Source: Photorhabdus asymbiotica
GTDB lineage: Bacteria > Pseudomonadota > Gammaproteobacteria > Enterobacterales > Enterobacteriaceae
Reading direction: 5' to 3'
NCBI RefSeq assembly: GCF_003634575.1
Contig: NZ_RBLJ01000002.1
Coordinates: 310,001-374,000, forward strand
Length of the DNA stretch: 64,000 nt
Position 1 is the first letter of the stretch; each line of letters opens with the position of its first letter. The notes under the pieces were generated by a model, which was not told where the DNA came from, made no database searches, and worked only from the letters and a program-made list of their open reading frames with translations. Position numbers and translations under genes: made by a program. Shown here in pieces: positions 9,074 through 16,501 of this stretch.

Positions 9074-9154
9074 TTTCAAAAAAGAGATGTATTGGACGCT
9101 ATGATTGATGCTTTACAAACAATCCCTCAACAACTGAATCAGGTGGCACGATGA
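9074..9154 (+). pseudogene. Remnant of the cas1 3' end (type I-F)
   Basis: The frame has 26 codons after an upstream stop at 9071-9073 and has no start of its own. It reads KRDVLDAMIDALQ near its beginning and ends in VAR. I recall I-F Cas1 proteins ending with a similar ALDxMIDTLK stretch. Its TGA overlaps the cas3 ATG in ATGA, the expected cas1-cas3 coupling. The sequence before it looks like the phage regulatory region, so most of cas1 was lost at about 9070. The Cas1 match is from memory and needs an alignment. Confidence 0.65.
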
Positions 9155-12100
9155 ATATTCTCTTGGTATCTCAATGTAACAAACGCGCACTAACGGAAAC
9201 CCGCCGAATTCTGGATCAATTTGCAGAACGTAAAGGTGATAGAATCTGGCAAACGGCTATCACACTGGAAGGCTTAAGTACTTTACGTAAGCTGTTACGT
9301 AAAACGGCACGTCGTAATACGGCGGTGGCCTGCCATTGGATAAAAGGCGGCCAAATTGAGCTGTTATGGATAGTCGGGAATTTACGACGTTTTAACTCAC
9401 GGGGGGGTGTACCCACCAATACGACACAGTGTGATGTGTTGAAAAGTCAGGATGAAAATCACTGGCATTGCGTAGAAGCTATCAGTTTACTGGCAGCAAT
9501 TGCCGGACTATTTCATGATTTTGGTAAAGCTAATGCATTGTTCCAGCAAGGTTTACAAGGAGATGGGCGGTTTCAACCGTACCGACATGAATGGGTATCT
9601 CTGCGGTTATTTCAGGCATTTGTTGATAAGCAAAATGATAAGGAATGGCTGACTTCGTTGAGTCAGATTGATTCTGGTAATGAGGATAAGATTCTTTCCC
9701 ATTTGATTAAGGATGGTATTGTTCCCTATGTAAACCCTTTTGTTAATTTACCACCATTGGCAACTACTGTCGCCTGGCTAATCCTCTCTCATCATCGTTT
9801 GCCTGTTTATCCTTCTTATGACAGTAATTATTCAAACGAACCGCAATTGAAATACATTGATAATTGGTTGACTAAGTACTTAGAACCATCGTGGAACTCA
9901 GTCAACATGGATAAGAAGGTTTGGAGTATTCAGGATAAGCGTGATGTTTGGACATTCCCAAATGGTACACCTATCCGTAGTCAGACTTGGTGTCAGAAAG
10001 CGCAAAAATTTGCGCGAAGAGCGCTGCAATCAACATCATTATTGCAATATGGCAATCTGAATCAGCGTTTTACTAGCCATATGTCGCGATTGATTTTAAT
10101 GCTAGCCGATTATCATTATTCATCATTGCCAGCAACTTTGGGTTGGCAGGATGTCAACTATAATGTATTTGCCAATACCGACAGAACCACTGGCGAGTGC
10201 AAACAGCAGTTAGATGAACACAATATTGGTGTCGGACAGAATGCTTTATTACTGGGGAGAAGTTTGCCGCATATTCGTAAAACGCTGCCTGCGATTACCC
10301 GCCATAAAGGATTTAAACAACGCAGTAAAGATGAAAAATATCGCTGGCAGGATCAGGCATTTGATGTTGCATGTGCTTTACGTGAGCGTTCAGCAGAGCA
10401 GGGCTTTTTTGGTATTAATATGGCTTCTACGGGTTGTGGTAAAACGTTTGCGAATGCACGCATCATGTATGGATTAGCGGATGAAAAACAAGGATGCCGT
10501 TTTTCTATTGCCTTAGGGTTAAGAACGTTAACGTTACAAACGGGTGGGGCATTACGTAAAAGGCTGCATTTAGAAGAAGATGATTTAGCGGTACTGATTG
10601 GTTCGCAAGCAGTGAAGGAGTTACATTACCTCCAGCAAAAGGCGCTGGAGCCTGACGTGGGCAGTATATCTGCGGAAGAGTTATTTGCAGAGCATCAATA
10701 TATTAGTTACGACGGCAGCTTAGATGATGGGCGTCTGAGTCATTGGCTACGTAAAGATAATAAACTTAATCGGCTGCTTAGCGCACCTGTTTTGGTGGCA
10801 ACCATTGACCATTTAATTCCGGCTACTGAAGGAATTCGTGGTGGGAAGCAAATTGCACCCATGCTGAGATTACTCACATCTGATTTGGTGTTAGATGAGC
10901 CAGATGATTTTGATATTAACGATTTGTCAGCTTTATGCCGATTAGTGAATTGGGCAGGACTATTGGGTTCACGGGTGTTGCTTTCATCTGCCACGTTACC
11001 CCCAGCGCAAATTCAGACATTGTTCAATGCTTATCGGGCCGGACGTCAAGATTACCAGTTGGCATGTGGTCAACCAGGCGCCCCAGTGAATATCTGTTGT
11101 GCTTGGTTTGATGAATATAATGTGGCGCAACTGGATGTTATCAATGCGCAGCAGTTTAAAGATCAGCATGATGCCTTTGTCGTCAAGCGTGTGAGCTGTT
11201 TAGAAAAACAGGTGCCATTACGTAAAGCAGAGTTGGTGCCTATAACGGTTGAAAATCATAAATATACAACAAAGATCGAAATTCAGACCATGGCAAAGGT
11301 GATGTATCGTTCCATGTTGAAACTACGTAGAGAACATTATCAGCGCCACCCATCGGGCAAAACGGTATCTATTGGCTTAATTCGCATGGCAAATATTGAT
11401 CCACTGGTTGCTGTAACACAGAGATTATTACAGATACCGGCCCCTAAAAATATACATATCCATTATTGTATCTATCACAGCCAGCATCCATTGGCGGTAC
11501 GTTCCCATCTTGAACATCGGTTGGATTCCACATTAACGCGTTACGATGAAAAGGCATTGTGGCAGGTGGCAGAAATCCGTAAGGCATTAGAGGAGCTGCC
11601 AGAGAAGCATCATATTTTTGTCGTACTCGCCACATCTGTCGCTGAAGTTGGTCGGGATCATGATTACGATTGGAGCATTGCAGAGCCGAGTTCAATGCGT
11701 TCATTGATACAACTTGCCGGACGTATCCAACGGCATCGGCAAAAAGAGCCAAAGATGCCCAATCTTCATATTCTAGCGAAAAACTATGAGGCACTGAAGG
11801 CGACTAATTTAGAACATCCGGCTTATTGTCGCCCAGGGTTTGAGTCAACGAATTATCGCCTTGCCAGCCATGATTTATATGAATTACTGGAACCTTATCA
11901 GTATGAATTAATCAGTGCATTACCCAGAATAAAGGAACGCGATGGAGCTGGGAATAGTTTACCGTTTGGAAATCTGGTTGATCTAGAACATCAACGTTTG
12001 TGGGAAGAGCTTCAAGGTGATCCTAATGAATATCGTTATTGTGCTGCTTTTTGGTGGCGAGAACAGGCTTCATGGTGTGCGGAATTACAGCGTCATAAGC

Positions 12101-12423
12101 CATTTCGTCAGTCAGAACCCGACGAATTATATTATTTGTGGCTTGAAGAAGAAGGGGAAGCGGCAACATTTGTGACGTTGGCTAGTGACCCTGTAGGAAT
12201 CAAAGAAAGTAGATCTTTTGATTATGTATCGGAATTATCGTTTGCGCCGGGTGTGAGTGCCTGGATTGAACTTGATACTGAGACAATTTACCAGAATTTG
12301 GCTGATACCAAAGAAATGGAGTTAAGGAATGTAAGCCAACATTTTGGTGAGATTTGTCTTAGAAAAAAAGACGACAAAGAAACATGGCGTTATCATCCGT
12401 TCTTTGGGGTCTACGTCGATTAG
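9151..12423 (+). CDS. cas3: Type I-F CRISPR Cas2-Cas3 fusion nuclease-helicase
   Basis: 1090 residues, full length for the family. Residues 1-95 form the Cas2-like domain (MNILLVSQCNKRALTETRR). An HD nuclease follows (LLAAIAGLFHDFGKAN near 120; SHHRLP near 215). The SF2 helicase has STGCGKTFANAR near 425, LVLDEPDDFD near 580, LLSSATLPP near 610 and SVAEVGRDHDYD plus QLAGRIQRH near 830-860. All catalytic motifs look intact. Cas3 degrades targets marked by the Csy complex, and its Cas2 part works with Cas1 in adaptation. Here there is only a Cas1 tail upstream, no csy1-4 downstream and no array in the window, so it is orphaned locally. AGGTGG precedes the start. Confidence 0.95.
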   Translation: MNILLVSQCNKRALTETRRILDQFAERKGDRIWQTAITLEGLSTLRKLLRKTARRNTAVACHWIKGGQIELLWIVGNLRRFNSRGGVPTNTTQCDVLKSQDENHWHCVEAISLLAAIAGLFHDFGKANALFQQGLQGDGRFQPYRHEWVSLRLFQAFVDKQNDKEWLTSLSQIDSGNEDKILSHLIKDGIVPYVNPFVNLPPLATTVAWLILSHHRLPVYPSYDSNYSNEPQLKYIDNWLTKYLEPSWNSVNMDKKVWSIQDKRDVWTFPNGTPIRSQTWCQKAQKFARRALQSTSLLQYGNLNQRFTSHMSRLILMLADYHYSSLPATLGWQDVNYNVFANTDRTTGECKQQLDEHNIGVGQNALLLGRSLPHIRKTLPAITRHKGFKQRSKDEKYRWQDQAFDVACALRERSAEQGFFGINMASTGCGKTFANARIMYGLADEKQGCRFSIALGLRTLTLQTGGALRKRLHLEEDDLAVLIGSQAVKELHYLQQKALEPDVGSISAEELFAEHQYISYDGSLDDGRLSHWLRKDNKLNRLLSAPVLVATIDHLIPATEGIRGGKQIAPMLRLLTSDLVLDEPDDFDINDLSALCRLVNWAGLLGSRVLLSSATLPPAQIQTLFNAYRAGRQDYQLACGQPGAPVNICCAWFDEYNVAQLDVINAQQFKDQHDAFVVKRVSCLEKQVPLRKAELVPITVENHKYTTKIEIQTMAKVMYRSMLKLRREHYQRHPSGKTVSIGLIRMANIDPLVAVTQRLLQIPAPKNIHIHYCIYHSQHPLAVRSHLEHRLDSTLTRYDEKALWQVAEIRKALEELPEKHHIFVVLATSVAEVGRDHDYDWSIAEPSSMRSLIQLAGRIQRHRQKEPKMPNLHILAKNYEALKATNLEHPAYCRPGFESTNYRLASHDLYELLEPYQYELISALPRIKERDGAGNSLPFGNLVDLEHQRLWEELQGDPNEYRYCAAFWWREQASWCAELQRHKPFRQSEPDELYYLWLEEEGEAATFVTLASDPVGIKESRSFDYVSELSFAPGVSAWIELDTETIYQNLADTKEMELRNVSQHFGEICLRKKDDKETWRYHPFFGVYVD

Positions 12424-12630
12424 CTGCGATTGATTAAGTGAATTAACTACTCATACCTTGGTTTTGAGCTATCTGGAATAGACTGCCTAAGTGATAGCGA
12501 AGATGACTGGGACGGATGTGGGACGTGAAAGTTTTCATGTGTATTCGATGTTTTGCTAACTTTTGCGAAATCAGGCGTTGTGAGCGGCGGTTTTCGCTGT
12601 ATCTAGTTGTTTTGAATGATAGCTCTATAC
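12424..12630. other. Non-coding stretch after cas3
   Basis: About 200 bases follow the cas3 stop before the tRNA-like end. No csy1 start, CRISPR leader or repeat is visible, and no open frame of useful size. It may contain worn remains of the former neighbour, but nothing supports a name. Confidence 0.4.
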
Positions 12631-12676
12631 ACTCATAATCGCTTGGTCACTGGTTCAAGTCCAGTAGGGGCCACCA
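12631..12676 (+). other. 3' end of tRNA-Ile(CAU): island attachment-site scar
   Basis: The 46 bases run from ACTCATAATC (anticodon arm with CAT) through GGTTCAAGTCC (T arm) to GGGGCCACCA (acceptor end with CCA). This matches my memory of enterobacterial ileX/ileY tRNA 3' halves with few differences. The 5' half is absent upstream, so it is not a working tRNA. Integrases of the tyrosine type use such 3' ends, and the duplicated end marks a junction of an integrated element. No integrase lies nearby. Confidence 0.75.
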
Positions 12677-12704
12677 GATTTTAGCTGTGAAAACAGATAG
12701 ATAG

Positions 12705-12730
12705 ACCACTCAAGTAAGAGTGGTTTTTTT
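12705..12730 (+). terminator. Terminator after the tRNA 3' end copy
   Basis: ACCACTC (12705-12711), loop AAGTAA, GAGTGGT (12718-12724) and then six T. It sits 28 bases after the CCA end, where a tRNA terminator belongs, so the tRNA tail plus its native downstream DNA seems to have been kept as a unit. Confidence 0.8.
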
Positions 12731-12938
12731 ATGCCTATAGCAAAGTGTCGCAAAAGTGTCGCACGAGATTTTCGAACGGTCTCCGCTCCTATTCTTTTTT
12801 GTGCCTTATTTCTACTCGCAATGGAGCCAAATAAAAAAAATTTCAGGCAGTAAAAATAAATTTACCAATTCTATTAATTTCAGTTTCCAAATGACTGCAA
12901 GACCTTGTCATTACTGCTCGTTGTAGCCTTACTATGTG

Positions 12939-13324
12939 ATCTTACTTCTCACGTAAAATAGAATTTTCTCTTTATTATCATGATATTGAATTTATCTCTG
13001 TGATCCGCTCTTGATCCAAAAACTGAAATTTCCTGAAAATCTTTTCAAACCTTTCAGTTTGTGATTTCTCTCACACCGCCAGTTCTAGCGCGGTTTGGCA
13101 GTTTGGCAGTTTGGCAGTTTGGCAGTTTGGCAGTTTGGCAGTTTGGCAGTTTGGCAGTTTGGCAGTTTGGCAGTTTGGCAGTTTGGCAGTTTAACTTGTG
13201 GATTTTAAAACTGAAAAAATTTTTTGATCCAAAACGTGCAGGCGGGTGCGATGTAGTGCCGTTTTCGTCATAAGTTCGTTTATTTCGTCATAAGTGCAGC
13301 GAGACAAACCGTGACTAAGGTGTT
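12939..13324. repeat. Flanking repeat copy A1 (upstream of the toxin-antitoxin pair)
   Basis: This stretch shares many blocks with 14267-14550: ACGTAAAAT, CTGAAAATCTTTTCAA, GATTTTAAAACTGAAAAAA, GATCCAAAACGTGCAGGC, TAGTGCCGTTTTCGTCATAA and CAGCGAGACAAACCGT. A1 is longer because it contains the GTTTGGCA minisatellite and an extra TTTCGTCATAAG. No gene is supported in it. With A2 it brackets the toxin-antitoxin genes. Confidence 0.75.
13093..13188 (+). repeat. Minisatellite: GTTTGGCA x 12
   Basis: Twelve perfect head-to-tail copies of an 8-base unit, followed by a partial GTTT. The period is not a multiple of three, and the open frame through it is a by-product of repetition. The A2 copy of the surrounding repeat has no such array at the matching place (after GGCACGGTTT), so it expanded within A1. 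Confidence 0.97.
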
Positions 13325-13476
13325 CGTGTTTGTTGAGGTTTTGAATCCTCGTGCGACAAACTGCTATCAGAAGGTCAACTAAAATTTTCCATGTGCATTA
13401 AGATCTAGTCTCCAATACGGTTTGATCTTGACTGTCGTACTGCGTACGAATACTATATTTCCATATATAGGCAAGG

Positions 13477-13806
13477 ATGTTTTTTATGGAATATCTGGTT
13501 TTTATCGAAACTCCCGTATTTAGTAGGGAACGAGCAGAACTGTTAACCGATGATGAATTTAGGCTATTACAGGAGCACTTACTAAAGAATCACGAACAGG
13601 GTAGTACCATCAGCGCTACTGGAGGATGTAAAAAGATTCGTTGGCAACGAGAAAGAATAGGAAAACGTGGCGGAGTAAGAATTATCTACTATGCCATAAC
13701 CAAAACTGGAAGACTCTATCTCCTTTTGATTTACCCTAAAAATAAAAAAGATGATTTAACTCCAAAAGAAAAAGAGGTACTTAAAGCCATCAGTAGCAAA
13801 TTATAG
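13477..13806 (+). CDS. RelE/HigB-type toxin
   Basis: 109 residues; Met at 13477 or the second Met at 13486 (MEYLVFIETP) could start. The RelE-fold pattern is seen in TPVFSRERAELLTDDEFRLL, GCKKIRWQRERIGKRGGVRI (a basic core) and RLYLLLIYPKNKKDDLTPKE near the end. Such toxins cleave ribosome-bound mRNA. The order toxin then antitoxin, 50 bases apart, is that of HigBA-like pairs. A broken copy of its 3' end exists at 16101-16201. The subfamily (HigB-2-like) is an inference from the pattern. Confidence 0.85.
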   Translation: MFFMEYLVFIETPVFSRERAELLTDDEFRLLQEHLLKNHEQGSTISATGGCKKIRWQRERIGKRGGVRIIYYAITKTGRLYLLLIYPKNKKDDLTPKEKEVLKAISSKL

Positions 13807-13856
13807 TAATCAACACCGCGCAGATACGCGGCAATGTTCATACAACAGGAGAGACT

Positions 13857-14153
13857 ATGGACACAAAACTTTTTAACGATCTGGTTGAAAGCATGAATCA
13901 GATGGTAGCAATTGAAAAAGGCGAACTTTCTGTTTCTGATGAAAATATCCATTACCATCACCTGCCTGATGTAAAAAACTTACGTGAAACCTTTGGCTTA
14001 AAACAAAGTGAATTTGCCGAAGTTGTTGGTGTTTCAGCATCTCTAATTCAAAGCTGGGAACAGCACCGCCGCATTCCTTCTGGTTCATCACTGAAACTAC
14101 TTAAGATGCTTGAACGTAATCCTGCGCTTATTAATGAATTAAGCACACTTTAA
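13857..14153 (+). CDS. HigA/NadS-type HTH antitoxin
   Basis: 98 residues. The N-terminal part (MDTKLFNDLVESMNQMVAIE) is the NadS-like toxin-facing region. The C-terminal XRE fold is LRETFGLKQSEFAEVVGVSA, SLIQSWEQHRR, then PSGSSLKLLKML. It would neutralise the upstream toxin and repress the pair's promoter. A GGAGAG ribosome-binding site precedes the ATG. A terminator follows the stop. Confidence 0.88.
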   Translation: MDTKLFNDLVESMNQMVAIEKGELSVSDENIHYHHLPDVKNLRETFGLKQSEFAEVVGVSASLIQSWEQHRRIPSGSSLKLLKMLERNPALINELSTL

Positions 14154-14217
14154 TACTTTCACTTTCTCCTTGTCGTAATGCAAAAGGAGAAAATAATTCC
14201 AGTTCTGTATATCCTGT

Positions 14218-14259
14218 AAAGCCGCGCTCTATCTGATTTCTATGATAAAGCACGGCTTT
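14218..14259 (+). terminator. Terminator of the toxin-antitoxin pair
   Basis: AAAGCCG-GCT paired with AGC-CGGCTTT, enclosing TCTATCTGATTTCTATGATAA, and followed by CCTTCTTGATTTTATTTTTT. The same hairpin recurs near 16350 in the decayed copy. Confidence 0.75.
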
Positions 14260-14266
14260 CCTTCTT

Positions 14267-14550
14267 GATTTTATTTTTTACGTAAAATATAATTTTTTTA
14301 TTTAATATCAATGCATTGGGTTTTTTCCGTGCTCCTATTTTGATCCAAAACTGGAATTTCCTGAAAATCTTTTCAATCATTTCAATTTGTTGTTTCTCTC
14401 TCAATGCCAGTATTGGCACGGTTTAACTATTCGATTCGTAGGATTTTAAAACTGAAAAAACTTTTGATCCAAAACGTGCAGGCAGCAGGCAGGTGCGGTG
14501 TAGTGCCGTTTTCGTCATAAGTGCAGCGAGACAAACCGTCACTAAAGTGT
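14267..14550. repeat. Flanking repeat copy A2 (downstream of the toxin-antitoxin pair)
   Basis: Diverged copy of A1 without the minisatellite. It carries CTGAAAATCTTTTCAA, TTTTGATCCAAAACGTGCAG and GTCATAAGTGCAGCGAGACA. A third short copy of its beginning lies at about 16400-16450. The position suggests duplication of the whole module. Confidence 0.75.
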
Positions 14551-14621
14551 TTATTTGATTCTTGAGCACTGCCGTTGGCAAAATCCGATGGTCAGGGGGT
14601 CGCAGCCTTGAACGAACATCC

Positions 14622-14649
14622 CACTGGTAAGGTTATTTTCTTACCAGTG
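14622..14649. other. Strong hairpin upstream of the Ner-like gene
   Basis: CACTGGTAAG (14622-14631) and CTTACCAGTG (14640-14649) make a perfect 10-bp stem around an 8-base loop. No U-run follows, so it is not a simple terminator. It lies 110 bases before the Ner-like start, where a regulatory structure is possible. Confidence 0.5.
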
Positions 14650-14761
14650 TGCCTGTTATCGCTCTTTCTATGGCGGTTAAGGCAGGGCCTCGCCGGATTG
14701 GATGTTCTCCGGTACTGCGAACCCTGTTTGGATCGCCATCACCAAAGAGGTAAGCAGGAAT

Positions 14762-15051
14762 ATGAAAAAAACTGGCATACCGCCGATATTATCGCTGCGA
14801 TACGCAAGAAGAATAAAACGCTGGCATCATTGTCCAGAGAGCACGGTTTAAACTCTTCAACATTAGCCAATGCTTTAACGCGGCCCTGGCCTAAAGGGGA
14901 ATTATTGATAGCTCAGGAAATTGGTGTAACTCCTGCTGAGATATGGCCCAGTCGGTATTTTGATGAAAATGAGCAGCCTATCAAACGAACCGTTCGAAAT
15001 GATTTACCAAACAATTTTGATGTCACATCAGTTATTTCTATACTACACTAA
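14762..15051 (+). pseudogene. Ner/Nlp-family DNA-binding regulator with frameshifted start
   Basis: The domain reads NWHTADIIAAIRKKNKTLAS, then LSREHGLNSSTLANALTRPW, PKGELLIAQEIGV and AEIWPSRYF, which is the Mu Ner/Nlp fold. The natural ATG at 14762, with AGGA five bases before it, is followed by seven A, which puts it one base out of frame; eight A would give MKKNWH as in related proteins. The domain frame stays open upstream to a weak TTG at 14575, but those residues (VCLLSLFLWRLRQG) do not resemble the family. It may be dead, variable or read from a non-standard start. Confidence 0.65.
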
Positions 15052-15082
15052 TCTATTGGCTATCCTCCCATATTACCGGAGC

Positions 15083-15125
15083 AATAATCGCTTGAGCACG
15101 AGTTCAAATCCAGTAGGGATTACCC
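15083..15125 (+). other. Decayed second copy of the tRNA 3' end
   Basis: AATAATCGCTTG, GTTCAAATCCAGTAGGG and then TACCCA line up with the copy at 12631-12676. The following 60 bases also match its downstream DNA loosely, including the remains of the terminator (TGGTCCACTT and GGGTAGTTTAGTGG). So an att-like segment exists twice, bracketing about 2.4 kb with the toxin-antitoxin and Ner-like genes. Confidence 0.65.
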
Positions 15126-15267
15126 AATCTAAGCTGTTAGATCAGTATATTGGTCCACTTAAACAAGGGTAGTTTAGTGGGTTGATGAATGAATGACGCT
15201 ACATGCATCTGGTTGCTTTTTATGAAGGGTAGAAATTATAAAACACAGCGGCTTGATCAAAAGCGGT

Positions 15268-15304
15268 AAATGTTAAAGGCCACCGGGAGGTTACCCCGAT
15301 AGCC
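15268..15304 (-). terminator. Terminator of the TisB-like gene
   Basis: On the minus strand, bases 15304-15295 (GGCTATCGGG) and 15287-15278 (CCCGGTGGCC) form a continuous 10-bp RNA stem using two U-G pairs, loop of 7, followed by TTTAACATTT. It lies 20 bases after the stop of the 27-residue peptide frame. Confidence 0.65.
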
Positions 15305-15323
15305 TTAGCTACGTTTCCGTTAT

Positions 15324-15407
15324 CTATTTCAAAAATGCACGGATCAGCTCTAAAAGCGCGATTAACGCTTTGAAAACGATGATAGCAGTGTCAATAAATG
15401 CTTTCAC
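15324..15407 (-). CDS. TisB-like hydrophobic toxin peptide (27 aa, GTG start)
   Basis: The 27-codon frame begins with GTG at 15407, seven bases after AGGAG, and ends at 15324. The peptide is one amphipathic membrane helix: FIDTAIIVFKALIALLELI, then RAFLK. Its spacing of Asp, Lys and Leu follows E. coli TisB (LVDIAILILK, then LLDAVLKYLK), which inserts in the inner membrane and dissipates proton motive force. The ribosome-binding site lies inside GCTCCTAATAGGAGC (15413-15427), which could fold and hide it. I see no LexA box or antisense RNA. The TisB link is from pattern comparison by eye. Confidence 0.65.
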   Translation of the reverse strand: MKAFIDTAIIVFKALIALLELIRAFLK

Positions 15408-15481
15408 CCGTTTGCTCCTATTAGGAGCACGACTTAACCAGCCATTGCCTTTACGCTGCCTGTCCGGCTGGCTTCCATCAA

Positions 15482-15780
15482 GTCAGTTAAGGAATATCGC
15501 GCTCTGACCGAGGCACTGAATCAGCACCACCTGTACTCAGCCAGGACTTACGAAAACTTGTGTCAAAGATACACAGGCCAGAACGCTACCCCAAACTAAC
15601 AGCCATTGATTATAGGTTTATTTTCAGATGATTCAATCAATTAAAATGATGAGTTGGTAAAAACAAAAAAACCAACTGGTGAAGTTGGCTTTTTTGTTTT
15701 TACCCATACAAGGCGGGGTATCTTTTATGCTATTACCGAGATTGGTAGCCTCAGTCCTAGCGCGATATTCCTTAACTGAC
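15482..15780. repeat. 22-bp perfect inverted repeat in phage debris
   Basis: GTCAGTTAAGGAATATCGCG plus CT at 15482-15503 recurs inverted at 15759-15780. Both code for SVKEYRA followed by a similar TEA when read outward to inward (plus strand for the first, minus strand for the second), so two copies of one small phage gene lie in opposite orientation. The plus frame continues to ARTYENLCQRYTGQN and stops at 15600 without a visible start; both seem to be remnants. Confidence 0.7.
15665..15695. terminator. Bidirectional terminator in phage debris
   Basis: AAAAAACCAAC, loop TGGTGAA, GTTGGCTTTTTT. The stem is 5 GC-containing base pairs extended by A/T pairs, with T-runs on both strands. It lies between the two inverted SVKEYRA copies. 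Confidence 0.6.
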
Positions 15781-15829
15781 ATAACAAGTCTAATACCTAT
15801 AGCATAAAATATCAACCTAGGGTACAACG

Positions 15830-16100
15830 TAAAGAACCCCGCACAAATGGCATGATATTCACCCAATCACTGGCAAATATTTCTGTTTCAGCCCATCGGA
15901 TTTATAGGCCGTGCTCCTTATTGCGCTGGCGTTCTCCGGCGTACCTGTGTTGTGGTGCGTATGCGCGGCGGTCAGTTCAGCCAATTCCTTAACCACATCC
16001 AGCGTCTCTAACATTGCACATCAACGGCATAGCGTGGCCGAAACGGATCGGAAATATCACCGCTAGTCGTGCTTTTGGAGTGCGCCTCAATGCGAGCAAA
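15830..16100 (-). pseudogene. Fragment resembling a phage spike tail end
   Basis: On the minus strand a frame reads ETLDVVKELAELTAAHTHHN, then TGTPENASAI and LKQKYLPVIG before a stop near 15868. The His-containing AHTHxNTGTP pattern recalls C-terminal ends of phage baseplate/spike proteins. There is no start and the rest is broken, so I read it as phage debris in the island. Confidence 0.45.
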
Positions 16101-16400
16101 TTTGGGTGTGAGATCTCTATCTTCTTTTGATTTACCCTAAAAATAAAAAAGATGATTTAACCTCAAAAGAAAAAAGTACTTAAGACCATTAGTAGTAAAT
16201 TGCAATAATCAACGTCGCTTAGATGCGCGACAATGTTCATACAACAGAGAATCTATGGACAAAAAACTTTTGACTATCTGCTTGAAAGCATGAATCAGAT
16301 GGTAGCGATTGAAAAAGGAGAAAACAATTTCAGTTCTGTATATCCTGTAAAGCCGTGCTATATCTGATTTCTATGATAAAACACGGCTTTCTTTCGTGGT
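16101..16400 (+). pseudogene. Decayed extra copy of the toxin-antitoxin genes
   Basis: From 16101 the sequence tracks the toxin 3' end (TTTGATTTACCCTAAAAATA), its stop region and the intergenic CAATGTTCATACAACAG. It then tracks the antitoxin start (ATGGACAAAAAACTTTTGAC) to ATTGAAAAAGGAG. There it jumps directly to the post-antitoxin sequence and terminator (CAGTTCTGTATATCCTGTAA), losing about 260 bases. Small indels break both frames. It is a deleted duplicate of 13720-14265. Confidence 0.85.
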
Positions 16401-16501
16401 CTTATTTTTCACGTAAAATATAATTTTTCCTTTAATATCATTATCACTTTCATCATGAATTCGTCTATGGAGATCTCTCCAAGAAAATAAACAAATTGAT
16501 A

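Noticed and set aside
12424-13060. csy1 or other cas genes after cas3
   Set aside because: No open frame or motif supports them; the region turns into a tRNA end and repeats.
13093-13188. CRISPR-like array near cas3
   Set aside because: The units are 8 bases with no spacers, so it is a minisatellite and not a CRISPR.
13061-13273. Open frame with LAVWQFGS repeats
   Set aside because: It is produced by the 8-bp minisatellite; there is no family resemblance, and the sister repeat lacks it.
14575-14760. N-terminal extension of the Ner-like protein
   Set aside because: The start is a weak TTG, and the residues do not resemble the family; a frameshift at poly-A fits better.
15430-15620. LexA box upstream of the TisB-like gene
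   Set aside because: CTG...CAG spacings found by eye are 8 bases, not the 10 that LexA needs.
15633-15866. 77-codon minus-strand gene
   Set aside because: It crosses a bidirectional terminator and includes a duplicated phage fragment; it is more likely debris.
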